DNA of 64,000 nt from Lactobacillus sp. MRS-253-APC-2B (lineage in GTDB: Bacteria > Bacillota > Bacilli > Lactobacillales > Lactobacillaceae), in the NCBI RefSeq assembly GCF_012843675.1, contig NZ_JABAFO010000001.1, positions 62,001-126,000 on the forward strand. Direction: 5' to 3'. The number at the start of each line of letters is the position of its first letter. Within the stretch, counting starts at the first letter, position 1. A program made the translations under genes and the position numbers. Of this stretch, positions 39,266-47,719 are shown piece after piece. The notes beneath the pieces were generated by a model, which had not been told where the DNA came from, did not search any database, and saw nothing but the letters and a program-made list of their open reading frames with translations.

Positions 39266-39972
39266 TGACCAAGTACCATTTGAATCTGGCCCATCTTTAT
39301 GGCGACCTGCTCAATACCTACAGCGACGTTGGCAATATTATCGCCCTGCGCTACTATGCCAAGCAAATGGATGCTGATATCGCCGTTAAGGTAATCAGTA
39401 TTGACGATGAGTTTAATCCTGACGAGTTTGACATTGCCTTATTTGGTGGTGGACAGGACTACGAACAGCTGGTAGTTTCAAAAGACCTACCCAATAAACA
39501 GGCTGGGATCGCCAAGTTTATCAATGATGGCAAACCAATGCTGGCAATCTGCGGTGGCTATCAGCTGCTGGGGCACTATTATGTTGGGGCCAATGGCGAA
39601 AAGATTCCTGGTCTGGGTGTTTTGGATCACTATACTTTAAGCCAGGACCATAATCGTTTTATCGGCGACATTACCATTAAAAATGAAGAAACCGGTCAAG
39701 AATACCATGGTTTTGAAAATCACAATGGCAAGACCTATCTGGGCAAAGGCGAGCGTCCCCTTGGCAAGGTCGTTTCCGGTCATGGCAACAATGGTGAAGA
39801 CGGCAGTGAGGGCGCAATCTATAAAAACGTCTACTGCTCTTATTTCCATGGACCAATTTTGACGCGTAATGGCGAAATTGCTAAAAAGATTCTGCTGGCG
39901 GCTCTGCATCACAAGTATCCCGAAGCTGATCTCAGCCAAGCAGAGGCTCTAAAAATCAAGCCGACCTTCTAG
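39265..39972 (+). CDS. gatD: Lipid II isoglutaminyl synthase, GatD glutamine amidotransferase
   Basis: 235 residues, class I glutaminase (CobB/CobQ-like). Catalytic Cys in MLAICGGYQLLG, with substrate-binding FGGGQDYEQ; the catalytic His is near YCSYFHGPILTRN. It supplies ammonia to MurT. One-base overlap with murT. Confidence 0.95.
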   Translation: MTKYHLNLAHLYGDLLNTYSDVGNIIALRYYAKQMDADIAVKVISIDDEFNPDEFDIALFGGGQDYEQLVVSKDLPNKQAGIAKFINDGKPMLAICGGYQLLGHYYVGANGEKIPGLGVLDHYTLSQDHNRFIGDITIKNEETGQEYHGFENHNGKTYLGKGERPLGKVVSGHGNNGEDGSEGAIYKNVYCSYFHGPILTRNGEIAKKILLAALHHKYPEADLSQAEALKIKPTF

Positions 39973-39983
39973 TCAAAGGACTG

Positions 39984-40298
39984 ATGAAATCAATGAATGC
40001 CGATCTTTATGCAACTTTGATCACAATTATCTTTATCATTGAAAGCTTTTGGGAGTTTCGTTTGTACGCCTGGCTGCGCGGCAACCAAAACCTGGCTGGC
40101 AGTCCTCAGCTGCAGCAGCGGCTTGCCAGCACCATGCGCATTGAAAGCAAATGGAACTGGGGCTCTTGGCTTTTGATCATTCTATTGTTGATCGCCCCCG
40201 ACAGTTGGGTTCTCCCGTTTGGCTGTCTTTTAGTCTTATTTGAGACACTGGTCATCAAGCGAATGGATAATCTGAAAAGCACCATGCAAAACCAATAA
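39984..40298 (+). CDS. Small membrane protein downstream of murT-gatD
   Basis: 104 residues with an N-terminal span (ATLITIIFIIESFWEF) and a C-terminal hydrophobic pair (SWLLIILLLIAPDSWVLPF). No family recognised. It lies 11 bases after gatD and before the terminator, so it is probably in the operon. Start at ATG 39984 or 39993; the SD AAAGGA lies at 39975-39980. Confidence 0.65.
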   Translation: MKSMNADLYATLITIIFIIESFWEFRLYAWLRGNQNLAGSPQLQQRLASTMRIESKWNWGSWLLIILLLIAPDSWVLPFGCLLVLFETLVIKRMDNLKSTMQNQ

Positions 40299-40338
40299 AA
40301 AAAGCGTCACACAGCACTTTTGGCTGGGTGGCGCTTTT
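40297..40338. terminator. Bidirectional terminator
   Basis: AAAAGCGTCACACAG / CTGGGTGGCGCTTTT between convergent genes. Confidence 0.85.
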
Positions 40339-40342
40339 ATGA

Positions 40343-41362
40343 TTAAAGATCTTTTTCATTTAGATACGTAGCAAACAGACGATCTCGGTCATCTAAAAAG
40401 GCTTGATTGTCAGCACTTGGATGCACACGATTGGTCAAGACAATCATCCCTTGATCAGTCTGCTTGTCCAGAACCATCCATGTCCCCGTGTAGCCGGTAT
40501 GCGAGATGACAAAATGCCGATCGTCGGTTTTAGAATGAAACAGTTTCCAGCCAAAGCTGCGTAGATGTTCACCATTCATTGGCGTTTGATCGTAAAAGAG
40601 GCTGGCGATCGTTTCTGGTTTGACCAGACCATTGAGATTGGTTTCTAACAGTGCATGGCTAAACTGCAAAAGATCGTCCAGCGTGGCAAACAAGCCGGCA
40701 CTGCCACAGTGTTTTCCTAAGACATAGGCCTTGGGATCGTGCGTCTGCCCACGAATCAGTCCGCGATCTTTTTTGATTTCAGTTGGTACGCAGTTTTTTG
40801 GATCTGGAGCAAATGTGGCACTTTTTAGCTGCAACGGCTTTAAGATTCGTTCAGTGATGGCAGTTTGAACCGGCTCGCCTAAAATCTTTTCAGCAATCCA
40901 GCCCACATAGATCAGCCCCACATCAGCATAGCGGATCTGTTTGTTTAAGTTGGGACCTACCCGCAGCGTATCAAGCATTTCTTTGGTCAATTCATCAGCC
41001 GGTAATTCATCACGACGTGGAATGTAGCCTTCGATGCTGGACGTATGCGTAATCAAATTGCGAATCGTAGCCCGATCGTCATTGAGCTCTGGCAGCCAGT
41101 TGACAACTGGATCATCCCAGTCGAGCTGTCCTTCATCCTTTAACTGCATGATCAAGGGAATCGTACCAACGACTTTGGTCAATGAGGCCACGTCATAGAG
41201 CATGCCATCTTTTAAAGCTTCTTTTTGAGGCTGCAGCTGAGCCAATCCAGTCACGTTTTTTAAGGTTTCCTGTCCTTCAAAAATTGCCCAGCTGATGCCT
41301 GGCACAATGCCACTTTCAACCATGGTATTCAAGGATCGAATCGTGTTTTGATATGCGCGCAT
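40343..41362 (-). CDS. Beta-lactamase-family serine hydrolase
   Basis: 339 residues, class C beta-lactamase/esterase fold (AmpC/PbpX-like). Nucleophile motif SLTK in VASLTKVV. The second motif is YAD (IRYADVGLIY) where many have YSN, and the third is HTG in SHTGYTGTWM. No signal peptide is seen, so it is probably cytoplasmic or exported by another route. Substrate unknown; possibly an esterase or peptide hydrolase. SD AAAGGGG. Confidence 0.88.
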   Translation of the reverse strand: MRAYQNTIRSLNTMVESGIVPGISWAIFEGQETLKNVTGLAQLQPQKEALKDGMLYDVASLTKVVGTIPLIMQLKDEGQLDWDDPVVNWLPELNDDRATIRNLITHTSSIEGYIPRRDELPADELTKEMLDTLRVGPNLNKQIRYADVGLIYVGWIAEKILGEPVQTAITERILKPLQLKSATFAPDPKNCVPTEIKKDRGLIRGQTHDPKAYVLGKHCGSAGLFATLDDLLQFSHALLETNLNGLVKPETIASLFYDQTPMNGEHLRSFGWKLFHSKTDDRHFVISHTGYTGTWMVLDKQTDQGMIVLTNRVHPSADNQAFLDDRDRLFATYLNEKDL

Positions 41363-41430
41363 ATTTTTAGCCCCTTTGCTTTGATTCGGCTTTTATTCTA
41401 ACACATCAGCTGCCAATTAATAATGAATCA

Positions 41431-42273
41431 TCAGCCAGCCAAGCCGTTCAGCCAGTTGCGATAAAGCAAAATACCGGGTTGGCGCCAGGAGTAATCGATA
41501 TCGTGGCATTTTTGATCGATGTAGTAATTTTTGGGTGGCTGAATCGTCAAGCCCTTTTGCTGGTCGCGCCGATATTCATTGTCCAAGGTATCGGCACTGT
41601 ATTCAGGATGCCCAGTAATATAAATCGAGCGACCATGATCAGCTTGATAGATCAAAGGGTCGATGGTCTGGTTGGCAACCAGCACCTGCAGACCGTTTGG
41701 CAGCTTTTTAGGTACTTGAACCTCAGTATGACGTGACTGGGGAATCTCGATCGTTGCCAAATCCTTTAAAAGCGGCGACTGACGATTGCACGCAATTCCT
41801 TGATAGACGCCAAAAATCTTATGGTCGATTTTTTGCTTTGGCAGACCAAAATCGTTCCAAAGTCCCGCCTGAGCCGCCCAGCACTCATAGATGATCGATT
41901 TAACATGACTGTGTGCCCATTTGACGATCTGTTTAAACTCATCCCAGTAGTCGACCGCCTCAAATGGCAAACATTCCACCGGAGCTCCCGTAATAATCAA
42001 ACCATCAAAACAGCGCTTGCGAATCTGATCCAAACAGACATAATGCTGCTTGATTTTTTGACCATCGGCATGCCGAAAACGATGCGTGGCCGGATATAAA
42101 AACGTCACCGTGCAATCGATGCCCGTTTCACGCAAGCGCTGGAGAAACTGCCATTCGGTTGCTTCTTTAGTCGGCATCAGATTCAAGATCAGAATTTCTT
42201 TTGGATTGACTACTGCTTCATTGTGCCAACGTGATGATAATTTTAATAAGCCATTGCGTGCATTGACTGTCAT
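41431..42273 (-). CDS. metA: Homoserine O-acyltransferase MetA, acetyl-type predicted
   Basis: 280 residues, first committed step of methionine synthesis. Catalytic Cys131 in YECWAAQAGL, and His/Glu in ITGHPEYSADTL. The segment ITGAPVECLPFEAVDYW carries Glu100 at the position that in B. cereus MetA (Glu111) favours acetyl-CoA, where succinylating E. coli MetA has Gly. Acetyl specificity is thus predicted. A Met T-box precedes it. SD AGGAGG. Confidence 0.92.
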   Translation of the reverse strand: MTVNARNGLLKLSSRWHNEAVVNPKEILILNLMPTKEATEWQFLQRLRETGIDCTVTFLYPATHRFRHADGQKIKQHYVCLDQIRKRCFDGLIITGAPVECLPFEAVDYWDEFKQIVKWAHSHVKSIIYECWAAQAGLWNDFGLPKQKIDHKIFGVYQGIACNRQSPLLKDLATIEIPQSRHTEVQVPKKLPNGLQVLVANQTIDPLIYQADHGRSIYITGHPEYSADTLDNEYRRDQQKGLTIQPPKNYYIDQKCHDIDYSWRQPGILLYRNWLNGLAG

Positions 42274-42301
42274 GATGATGCCTCCTAAATCATTGGTAAA
42301 T

Positions 42302-42566
42302 AAAAAACGTCTTCATCCCGATCCCCAAAACACTTGGGAAATCATGGGACGAAGGCGTTTCGTGGTACCACCCAATTTCACTGCCACTTCACAATGACAG
42401 CCTCATTCAGTACGAATATACTGGGCGAGATATCGGTCGCTTACCGGCTCAGGTAGCCTTTTGACCCCTGAACGAACTCCGAGCTCATCTTCAATCATTA
42501 CTGATCGATCCGCTTTCACCTAACCGGACTCTCTTTGACGACCCATCCTGATCTACTCTTCTCATC
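42302..42566 (-). promoter_or_regulatory. T-box riboswitch, predicted Met-specific, for metA
   Basis: Minus strand: Stem I with AGTAGA (near 42550), AGAGAGTCCGGTTAGGTG distal segment, antiterminator GGTGGTACCACG (42361-42372) and terminator AAACGCCTTCGTCCC / GGGATGAAGACGTTTTTT (42302-42360). Probable specifier ATG in GAAGATGAGCTCGGA (42486-42488), matching the context in the metQNI T-box. Confidence 0.92.
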
Positions 42567-42605
42567 AATGTTCTAATTTTTTGTGTTATTTTTTAATCGA
42601 TTATT

Positions 42606-42633
42606 AATTTAACATCTTTTAAGTAAAAGTCAA
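42606..42633 (-). promoter_or_regulatory. Promoter of the T-box/metA unit
   Basis: TTGACT (42628-42633), 16-base spacer, TAAATT (42606-42611). Confidence 0.6.
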
Positions 42634-42643
42634 GCACTAAGCG

Positions 42644-44485
42644 CTAGATCTGATTACCTAAAAACTGACTGTTGTACAGATCAGCATAAAAGCCGTTCTT
42701 GGCCATCAAAGTCTTGTGATTGCCAGTTTCAATAATCTGACCATGATTCATAACGATAATCTGCTCAGCATTACGAATCGTTGACAATCGGTGAGCTACG
42801 ACAAAGCTGGTTCGATTTTGCTGGATATCGTTCATCGCATTTTGAATCAATGATTCGGTCCGTGTATCAACCGAGCTAGTGGCCTCATCCAAGATCAAAA
42901 TCTCTGGGTTGGCCAAAAATGCCCGTGCAATCGTCAAAAGCTGGCGCTGACCTTGTGAAATATTGGAGGCTGATTCATCCAAAACCGTCTGATAGCCATC
43001 TGGCAGCTCACGAATAAAACTGTCGGCATATGCCAGTTTGGCTGCTTGATAAACTTCTTCTTCAGTTGCGTTTTCACGGCCATATTTGATGTTATCAAAG
43101 ATCGTCCCTTTAAACAGCCAGGTATCCTGTAGCACCATGGCGATGTGCGTTCGCAATTGACTGCGGGTCATCGTGCGCGTATCGTGACCATCAAGATAGA
43201 TGTGGCCGCCCTTGACGTCATAAAAACGCTCCAAAAGGTTGATGATCGTTGACTTACCGGCCCCGGTTGGACCAACAATGGCCACCATGTGATTGGCAGG
43301 TGCCTTAAGATTAAAATCTTGGATCAGCGGCTCATCGTTATAGCTGAACTGCACGTTTTTAAATTCAATCTTAGGATGTTCAGTTCCAGGCAGCGGTTGA
43401 TCCTCCAACAGGTGCTCATCCATTTCTGGTGCGTCCAATACCTCAAAGATTCGTTCAGCGGAAGCAATCGTCTGCTGAATCGTGCTGCTTAAGTTGGCAA
43501 TCTGAGTCAAGGGCTGGGAGAACTGATTGGTGTACTGCAAAAATGCCTGTACGTTCCCCAGCGTAATCTGACCGTGAATGACCTGCAAGGCCCCGATGAC
43601 AGCAACCAACAGATAGCCAACGTTTTTAATGCAGTTCATCAATGGGAAGATCAAAATTGAAAAGAACTGAGCCAGCCAAGCAGAATGATAGTACTTCTCG
43701 TTTTTCTGGGCAAACTTGGCCTCTTCGTCAGCCTCATGATTAAACGTGCGCACGATGGTCTGCCCAGCAAACGTTTCTTCAACCTGGGCATTGATCTTAC
43801 CAAGTTCTTCTTGCTGCGTGCTGAACAATCGCTGAGCTCGCGGTGCCACCAGCCCGACAACACCCAGACTTAAAGGTACAATGACCAACGCCACGATCGT
43901 TAGTTTCCAGCTGATGGTCAGCATCAATGCCAGCACCCCGACAAACGTGATCACACTGGTAATCATTTGAATCAGACTCTGCTGCAGGGTGGTAGCGATA
44001 TTATCCATATCATTGACCATCCGACTCATCAGATCACCATTGCTGTGGGTATCGTAAAACTTAACCGGGACAACTTTCATCTTGGCTTTAACGTCGCGGC
44101 GCAGATTGTAGACGACTTTTTGCGAGATGTTGGTCATGATGACCTGTTGAGCCAGACTGAAAAGTCCTGAAAACAAATAAAGCAAGACAACGATTACGGC
44201 AATATGCTTAATCTTGTCAAAGTCAATTGGCAAAGCACTCAGATGGTAGCCGGCCTTCATTTGGGCATAGCCCTTCATCATTCCTTCATAGATCGTCGTA
44301 GTTGCCTGACCTAAAATCTTTGGTGAGATAATCGACAAAACAACTGAGATGATGGCTAAGATGATAGAAGCAATCATCCCCCATGCCCAAGGTCGCAGAT
44401 AAGAAACCAGACGACCGGTCGTTCCCCAGAAATCCTGAGCCTTGGCAGCCTTGCCGCGTGGTCCGCCATGTGGTCCTCTACGCAT
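42644..44485 (-). CDS. Heterodimeric ABC exporter, canonical-Walker-B half
   Basis: 613 residues from ATG 44485: six-span exporter domain then ATPase domain. Walker A VGPTGAGKST, Walker B ILILDEATSSVD with the catalytic Glu, and a non-canonical signature ISQGQRQLL in place of LSGGQ. This matches the LmrD/TM288-type partner. N-terminus is Gly/Arg rich (RRGPHGGPRGKAAK). It overlaps the first half-transporter by 8 bases. An ATG 9 bases upstream abuts the SD and is less likely. Confidence 0.93.
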   Translation of the reverse strand: MRRGPHGGPRGKAAKAQDFWGTTGRLVSYLRPWAWGMIASIILAIISVVLSIISPKILGQATTTIYEGMMKGYAQMKAGYHLSALPIDFDKIKHIAVIVVLLYLFSGLFSLAQQVIMTNISQKVVYNLRRDVKAKMKVVPVKFYDTHSNGDLMSRMVNDMDNIATTLQQSLIQMITSVITFVGVLALMLTISWKLTIVALVIVPLSLGVVGLVAPRAQRLFSTQQEELGKINAQVEETFAGQTIVRTFNHEADEEAKFAQKNEKYYHSAWLAQFFSILIFPLMNCIKNVGYLLVAVIGALQVIHGQITLGNVQAFLQYTNQFSQPLTQIANLSSTIQQTIASAERIFEVLDAPEMDEHLLEDQPLPGTEHPKIEFKNVQFSYNDEPLIQDFNLKAPANHMVAIVGPTGAGKSTIINLLERFYDVKGGHIYLDGHDTRTMTRSQLRTHIAMVLQDTWLFKGTIFDNIKYGRENATEEEVYQAAKLAYADSFIRELPDGYQTVLDESASNISQGQRQLLTIARAFLANPEILILDEATSSVDTRTESLIQNAMNDIQQNRTSFVVAHRLSTIRNAEQIIVMNHGQIIETGNHKTLMAKNGFYADLYNSQFLGNQI

Positions 44486-46220
44486 GAGCTCCATCCCCTT
44501 CCTGAATCTGTGAGTGCAAAATCTGTTGATAGGTTGGGTTGTTGGCCTTTAATTCAGCATGTGTGCCTTGACCAACGACGCGTCCTTCATCCAATACCAA
44601 AATCAAGTCGGCATCGGCAACCGTCGAGATTCGCTGAGCCACGATTACCGTTACGGCCTGCTTGATCTGGGGATCGTCTTTTAATGCCATTCGCAGCTGA
44701 GCATCGGTCTTAAAGTCCAAAGCCGAAAATGAGTCATCAAAAATATAAATTGAGGCTTTTTTGATGATCGTTCGAGCGATCGCCAGTCGCTGCCGCTGAC
44801 CACCCGAGAAGTTGCTCCCGTTTTGCTCCACGATGGCATCCAAACCACCGGCTTCTCTAACGAAATCAGCCGCCCGCGCAACCTCTAAAGCATGCCACAT
44901 CTGTTCGTCGTCTGCCTGATCATTGCCAAACTGCAGATTGCTGCGAACCGTTCCTGTAAACAAGACGGCTTTTTGCTGCGTGATCGAGATCAGACTGTGT
45001 AAATCGTGCTGGCTGAGCCGCTCAATTGGCTGATCATTGACTTTGATCTCGCCTTTTTCAATCTCCAAGAGCCGCGGAATCAAATTGACCAAAGTCGACT
45101 TACCAGAGCCGGTCCCACCAATAATGGCCAACGTCTGTCCTGCCTTAATCTTAAAATTGAGGTCGGCCAATGCCAGTCTTTCGGCACCATGATAGCGAAA
45201 GTCAACATGATCAAAGCTCAATGCGGCTGGCTTAGTCTGATCCAATGGCAGCAACTGATCTTTTGGTGCATCATGGATGCTGATTGGCTTTTCCAAGACC
45301 TCATTGACCCGGACTGCTGAAGCTTGTGCCCGCGGAACAAAGACAAAAATCATCGAAAGCATCATGAAGCTGATCAAAATCATTACGGCATAGCTTAAAA
45401 ATGCGATTAAATCACCGACTTCCATCGTCATATTGGCAATCAGATGACTACCCATCCAGATAATGCTGACGTTGGTCAAGCTCAAAATCAAAGTCATAAC
45501 CGGAAACATCAGTGAAACCAGCGTAAAGGCCTTGATCCCGGTATCCGTGTAGTCACGATTGGCATGTTTAAAGCGTTCTTGTTCGTAATCATCTTGGTTA
45601 AAGGCCCGAATTACTCGTACACCGGTCAAACCTTCTCTAAAAATCAAATTAATCCGGTCAGTCTTTTTTTGAATACTCTTAAATAACGGCGTAGCCATCG
45701 ACATGATAATCACGATAACCACCGCCAGAATCGGCAGACTGATCAAAAAGATCTTGGTCAGCCTTGGCTCACGCTGGTAGGCCAAAAAACAAGCCGCTAC
45801 CAGCATGATTGGGGATTGAATCATCATTCGAAGCATCTGGACGATCACGTTTTGAATCTGAACCACGTCATTGGTTGAACGCGTAATTAAAGATGAGGTC
45901 CCCAGCTCTGACATCTCACGCTCCGAAAAACGAAAGACGCGCTGATAAATCTGGGCCCGCAGATTCTTGCCGACCTTCATTGCCTGCGTAGCCGCAAAAT
46001 AAATATTGCCAAGGGCCATCAACAAACCAATCAAGGCAACGCCCATCATAATCCAGCCTTCATGAGTAATAAACGACAGATCCTGTTTGACCACCCCACG
46101 ATTGATGATTTCTGAAGTCAATGTGGGAATCGTCAAATCACAGACAACCTGGCCGACCATAAATAAAAATGCTAAGACTACGGCCCACCATTGCAGGTTG
46201 CGTTTGGCAATCTTAATCAT
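44478..46220 (-). CDS. Heterodimeric ABC exporter, degenerate-Walker-B half
   Basis: 580 residues: six-span exporter domain then ATPase domain. Walker A IGGTGSGKST, signature FSGGQRQRLAIAR, Walker B IYIFDDSFSALD with Asp in place of the catalytic Glu. This is the LmrC/TM287-type half: its Walker site with the partner's SQGQ signature forms the degenerate nucleotide site. Probably a multidrug or lipid/peptide exporter; the substrate is unknown. It overlaps marR by 8 bases. ATG 46220 follows AAGGTGA. Confidence 0.93.
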   Translation of the reverse strand: MIKIAKRNLQWWAVVLAFLFMVGQVVCDLTIPTLTSEIINRGVVKQDLSFITHEGWIMMGVALIGLLMALGNIYFAATQAMKVGKNLRAQIYQRVFRFSEREMSELGTSSLITRSTNDVVQIQNVIVQMLRMMIQSPIMLVAACFLAYQREPRLTKIFLISLPILAVVIVIIMSMATPLFKSIQKKTDRINLIFREGLTGVRVIRAFNQDDYEQERFKHANRDYTDTGIKAFTLVSLMFPVMTLILSLTNVSIIWMGSHLIANMTMEVGDLIAFLSYAVMILISFMMLSMIFVFVPRAQASAVRVNEVLEKPISIHDAPKDQLLPLDQTKPAALSFDHVDFRYHGAERLALADLNFKIKAGQTLAIIGGTGSGKSTLVNLIPRLLEIEKGEIKVNDQPIERLSQHDLHSLISITQQKAVLFTGTVRSNLQFGNDQADDEQMWHALEVARAADFVREAGGLDAIVEQNGSNFSGGQRQRLAIARTIIKKASIYIFDDSFSALDFKTDAQLRMALKDDPQIKQAVTVIVAQRISTVADADLILVLDEGRVVGQGTHAELKANNPTYQQILHSQIQEGDGAHA

Positions 46221-46662
46221 GACAATTTTCACCTTCTTTTGTTAATTGTGTTTTGATGTTTTGATCGATCTTTAAAAGCAGTCGATTAAACTCTTCTTTT
46301 TCTTCTGGGTTCAGCGTGCCGAACAGCATATTACAAAATCGTTCATGGCGTTGGTGATTTTCTTTTGCCAGCTCAACACCGGTTTTAGTCAACTGCACAT
46401 GAATAACACGTTTATCATTTTCGTCTCGCTTGCGCTTGATCAAGTCGTCTCTTTCCATCCGAGCCAAAATCTCGGTCATCGATCCCGGTTTGATCTGTGC
46501 TAGATTGGCCAGTTCACGCTGCGAGATATTCTCATGCTTTGACAATAAAAACAAGACGCGTCCTTGGCCATGAAAACCGCGCTGTTTGGGCTTGGAAGCC
46601 ATTCGAATGTCCATGCCCACTAAAAACATGTGTCCGAACAGCATTTCATCGCTAATTGCCAT
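46213..46662 (-). CDS. MarR-family regulator of the ABC exporter operon
   Basis: 149 residues, winged-helix MarR protein: ISQRELANLAQIKPGSMTEI recognition region and wing RKRDENDKRVIHVQLT. It begins the operon marR-ABC-ABC with 8-base overlaps throughout. A 41-base perfect palindrome lies just upstream. Autoregulation with derepression by exported compounds is the usual pattern (inference). ATG 46662 after AGGAGGG; an in-frame upstream start would run through the palindrome and is rejected. Confidence 0.92.
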   Translation of the reverse strand: MAISDEMLFGHMFLVGMDIRMASKPKQRGFHGQGRVLFLLSKHENISQRELANLAQIKPGSMTEILARMERDDLIKRKRDENDKRVIHVQLTKTGVELAKENHQRHERFCNMLFGTLNPEEKEEFNRLLLKIDQNIKTQLTKEGENCHD

Positions 46663-46678
46663 TTCATTCCCTCCTATA

Positions 46679-46719
46679 AAAATCGTTAGGTACATAACAG
46701 TTATGTACCTAACGATTTT
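46679..46719. promoter_or_regulatory. 41-base perfect palindrome, probable MarR operator
   Basis: Two 20-base arms around one central base (46699). The core is GGTACATAAC-A-GTTATGTACC. Its upstream end overlaps the -10-like TATAAA (minus strand, near 46717-46722), and the downstream end reaches to 5 bases before the SD. In RNA it would also make a stable hairpin in the leader. Confidence 0.75.
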
Positions 46720-46784
46720 ATAGTCTACTCTTATTCTTGGAATCGTCAAGCAGTTTTTAGCTGATTTGAGGCCTTTTTAGAGAT

Positions 46785-46815
46785 AGAAAAGGCACCCGCA
46801 TAAAACGGATGCCTT
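46785..46815 (-). terminator. Terminator of the lipoprotein gene
   Basis: AAGGCATCCG / CGGGTGCCTTTTC on the minus strand. A second hairpin CATTGCCAA / TTGGCAATG lies at 46841-46869, just after the stop. Confidence 0.7.
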
Positions 46816-46875
46816 CACTGAGCAAAAAACCATTGCCAACCGTCCAGCGTTCATGACCATTGGCAATGACAATAT

Positions 46876-47490
46876 TTAATTAAACTCCCCGGTCATTGGG
46901 TCCATTTGCTGATATTGACCGGTTGTTGGGTTGTACTTGTAGATTCCCTTAAGATGTGAGACGTTGGGATCCTGACCTTCACCACTGCTGGTTCGAATAT
47001 CGACTTGCCAGTTGCCATCACTGGTCTGAGAAGTCATATACTGATCACCATTTTCCGGCTGCAGATTGGCGGCCTGGTTAAGCCCATCAACAACCTGATC
47101 GTTGACCGTTGAAGATGTTGCAGCGGACGCCTTATTGCTGGCTGGGCTGCTTGTTGTTTCACTGGCAGATATCACGTTGCTGGCAGCTGTTTGGCTTTGG
47201 GCACTGGCTGCTTGAGCCGATGATGCCAAAGCCCCCGTCGATTGATCAGCTGATGCCGACTCAGCTGTCGTACTAGAACTCTGGGCTGCCTCACTGCTGG
47301 CGCTGGTAGACTGATCCTTAACTGAGGTACTATGCTTTTTAGCCACCTTAGTCTTGCTTGAGACCGCTACCGAGTGGCTTGTGCTTTCCTGCGTACTGGT
47401 TGGAGCGCTGAGTGATGCACAGCCCGTTAGACTCAGCATCATTGCCGTCATCAACAATCCAGTTAGCCAATGCTTCGACTGCTTCATCAT
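46876..47490 (-). CDS. Ser/Ala-rich surface lipoprotein
   Basis: 204 residues. Lipoprotein signal peptide with lipobox LTGC (Cys24). Residues 30-130 are a low-complexity Ser/Ala/Thr/Gln linker (for example SSEAAQSSSTTAESA), then a compact C-terminal domain of about 65 residues with NWQVDIRTSSGEGQD and GIYKYNPTTGQYQQMDPMTG. The C-terminal domain resembles small domains of lactobacillus lipoproteins, but I cannot name it. It is probably displayed at the membrane surface. SD AAAGGGGCGG. Confidence 0.8.
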   Translation of the reverse strand: MMKQSKHWLTGLLMTAMMLSLTGCASLSAPTSTQESTSHSVAVSSKTKVAKKHSTSVKDQSTSASSEAAQSSSTTAESASADQSTGALASSAQAASAQSQTAASNVISASETTSSPASNKASAATSSTVNDQVVDGLNQAANLQPENGDQYMTSQTSDGNWQVDIRTSSGEGQDPNVSHLKGIYKYNPTTGQYQQMDPMTGEFN

Positions 47491-47656
47491 GTCAACCGCC
47501 CCTTTTCTAATTTAATTTTCATTACCATTGTAACTCATTTGCAACAATAATGTAATAATTTTTAAGATTCGGTTCGATCATTCCAATCGTTCAGACTTTA
47601 ATCAAGATGTGTGATGATAGCTCGTCAATGATAATTGCTTGGCAGCGCTCTTTGAT

Positions 47657-47685
47657 TTGCATTTTAAAACACACGTTCGTATAAT
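47657..47685 (+). promoter_or_regulatory. SOS-type promoter with LexA-like box
   Basis: TTGCAT, 17-base spacer, TATAAT. The spacer end contains AAAAC-ACAC-GTTCG (47666-47679), a near match to the Gram-positive LexA box CGAACNNNNGTTCG with two changes in the left half. Confidence 0.65.
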
Positions 47686-47719
47686 GGTTAAAAATCATAC
47701 GGAAGGACACGATCTGCAG

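Noticed and set aside
42086-42397. 103-codon frame across the metA T-box
   Set aside because: The region is fully explained by the T-box leader and the 5' part of metA on the other strand.
46679-46719. The long palindrome as an intrinsic terminator
   Set aside because: No run of T follows it, and it lies between the promoter and the SD of marR. An operator is more likely.
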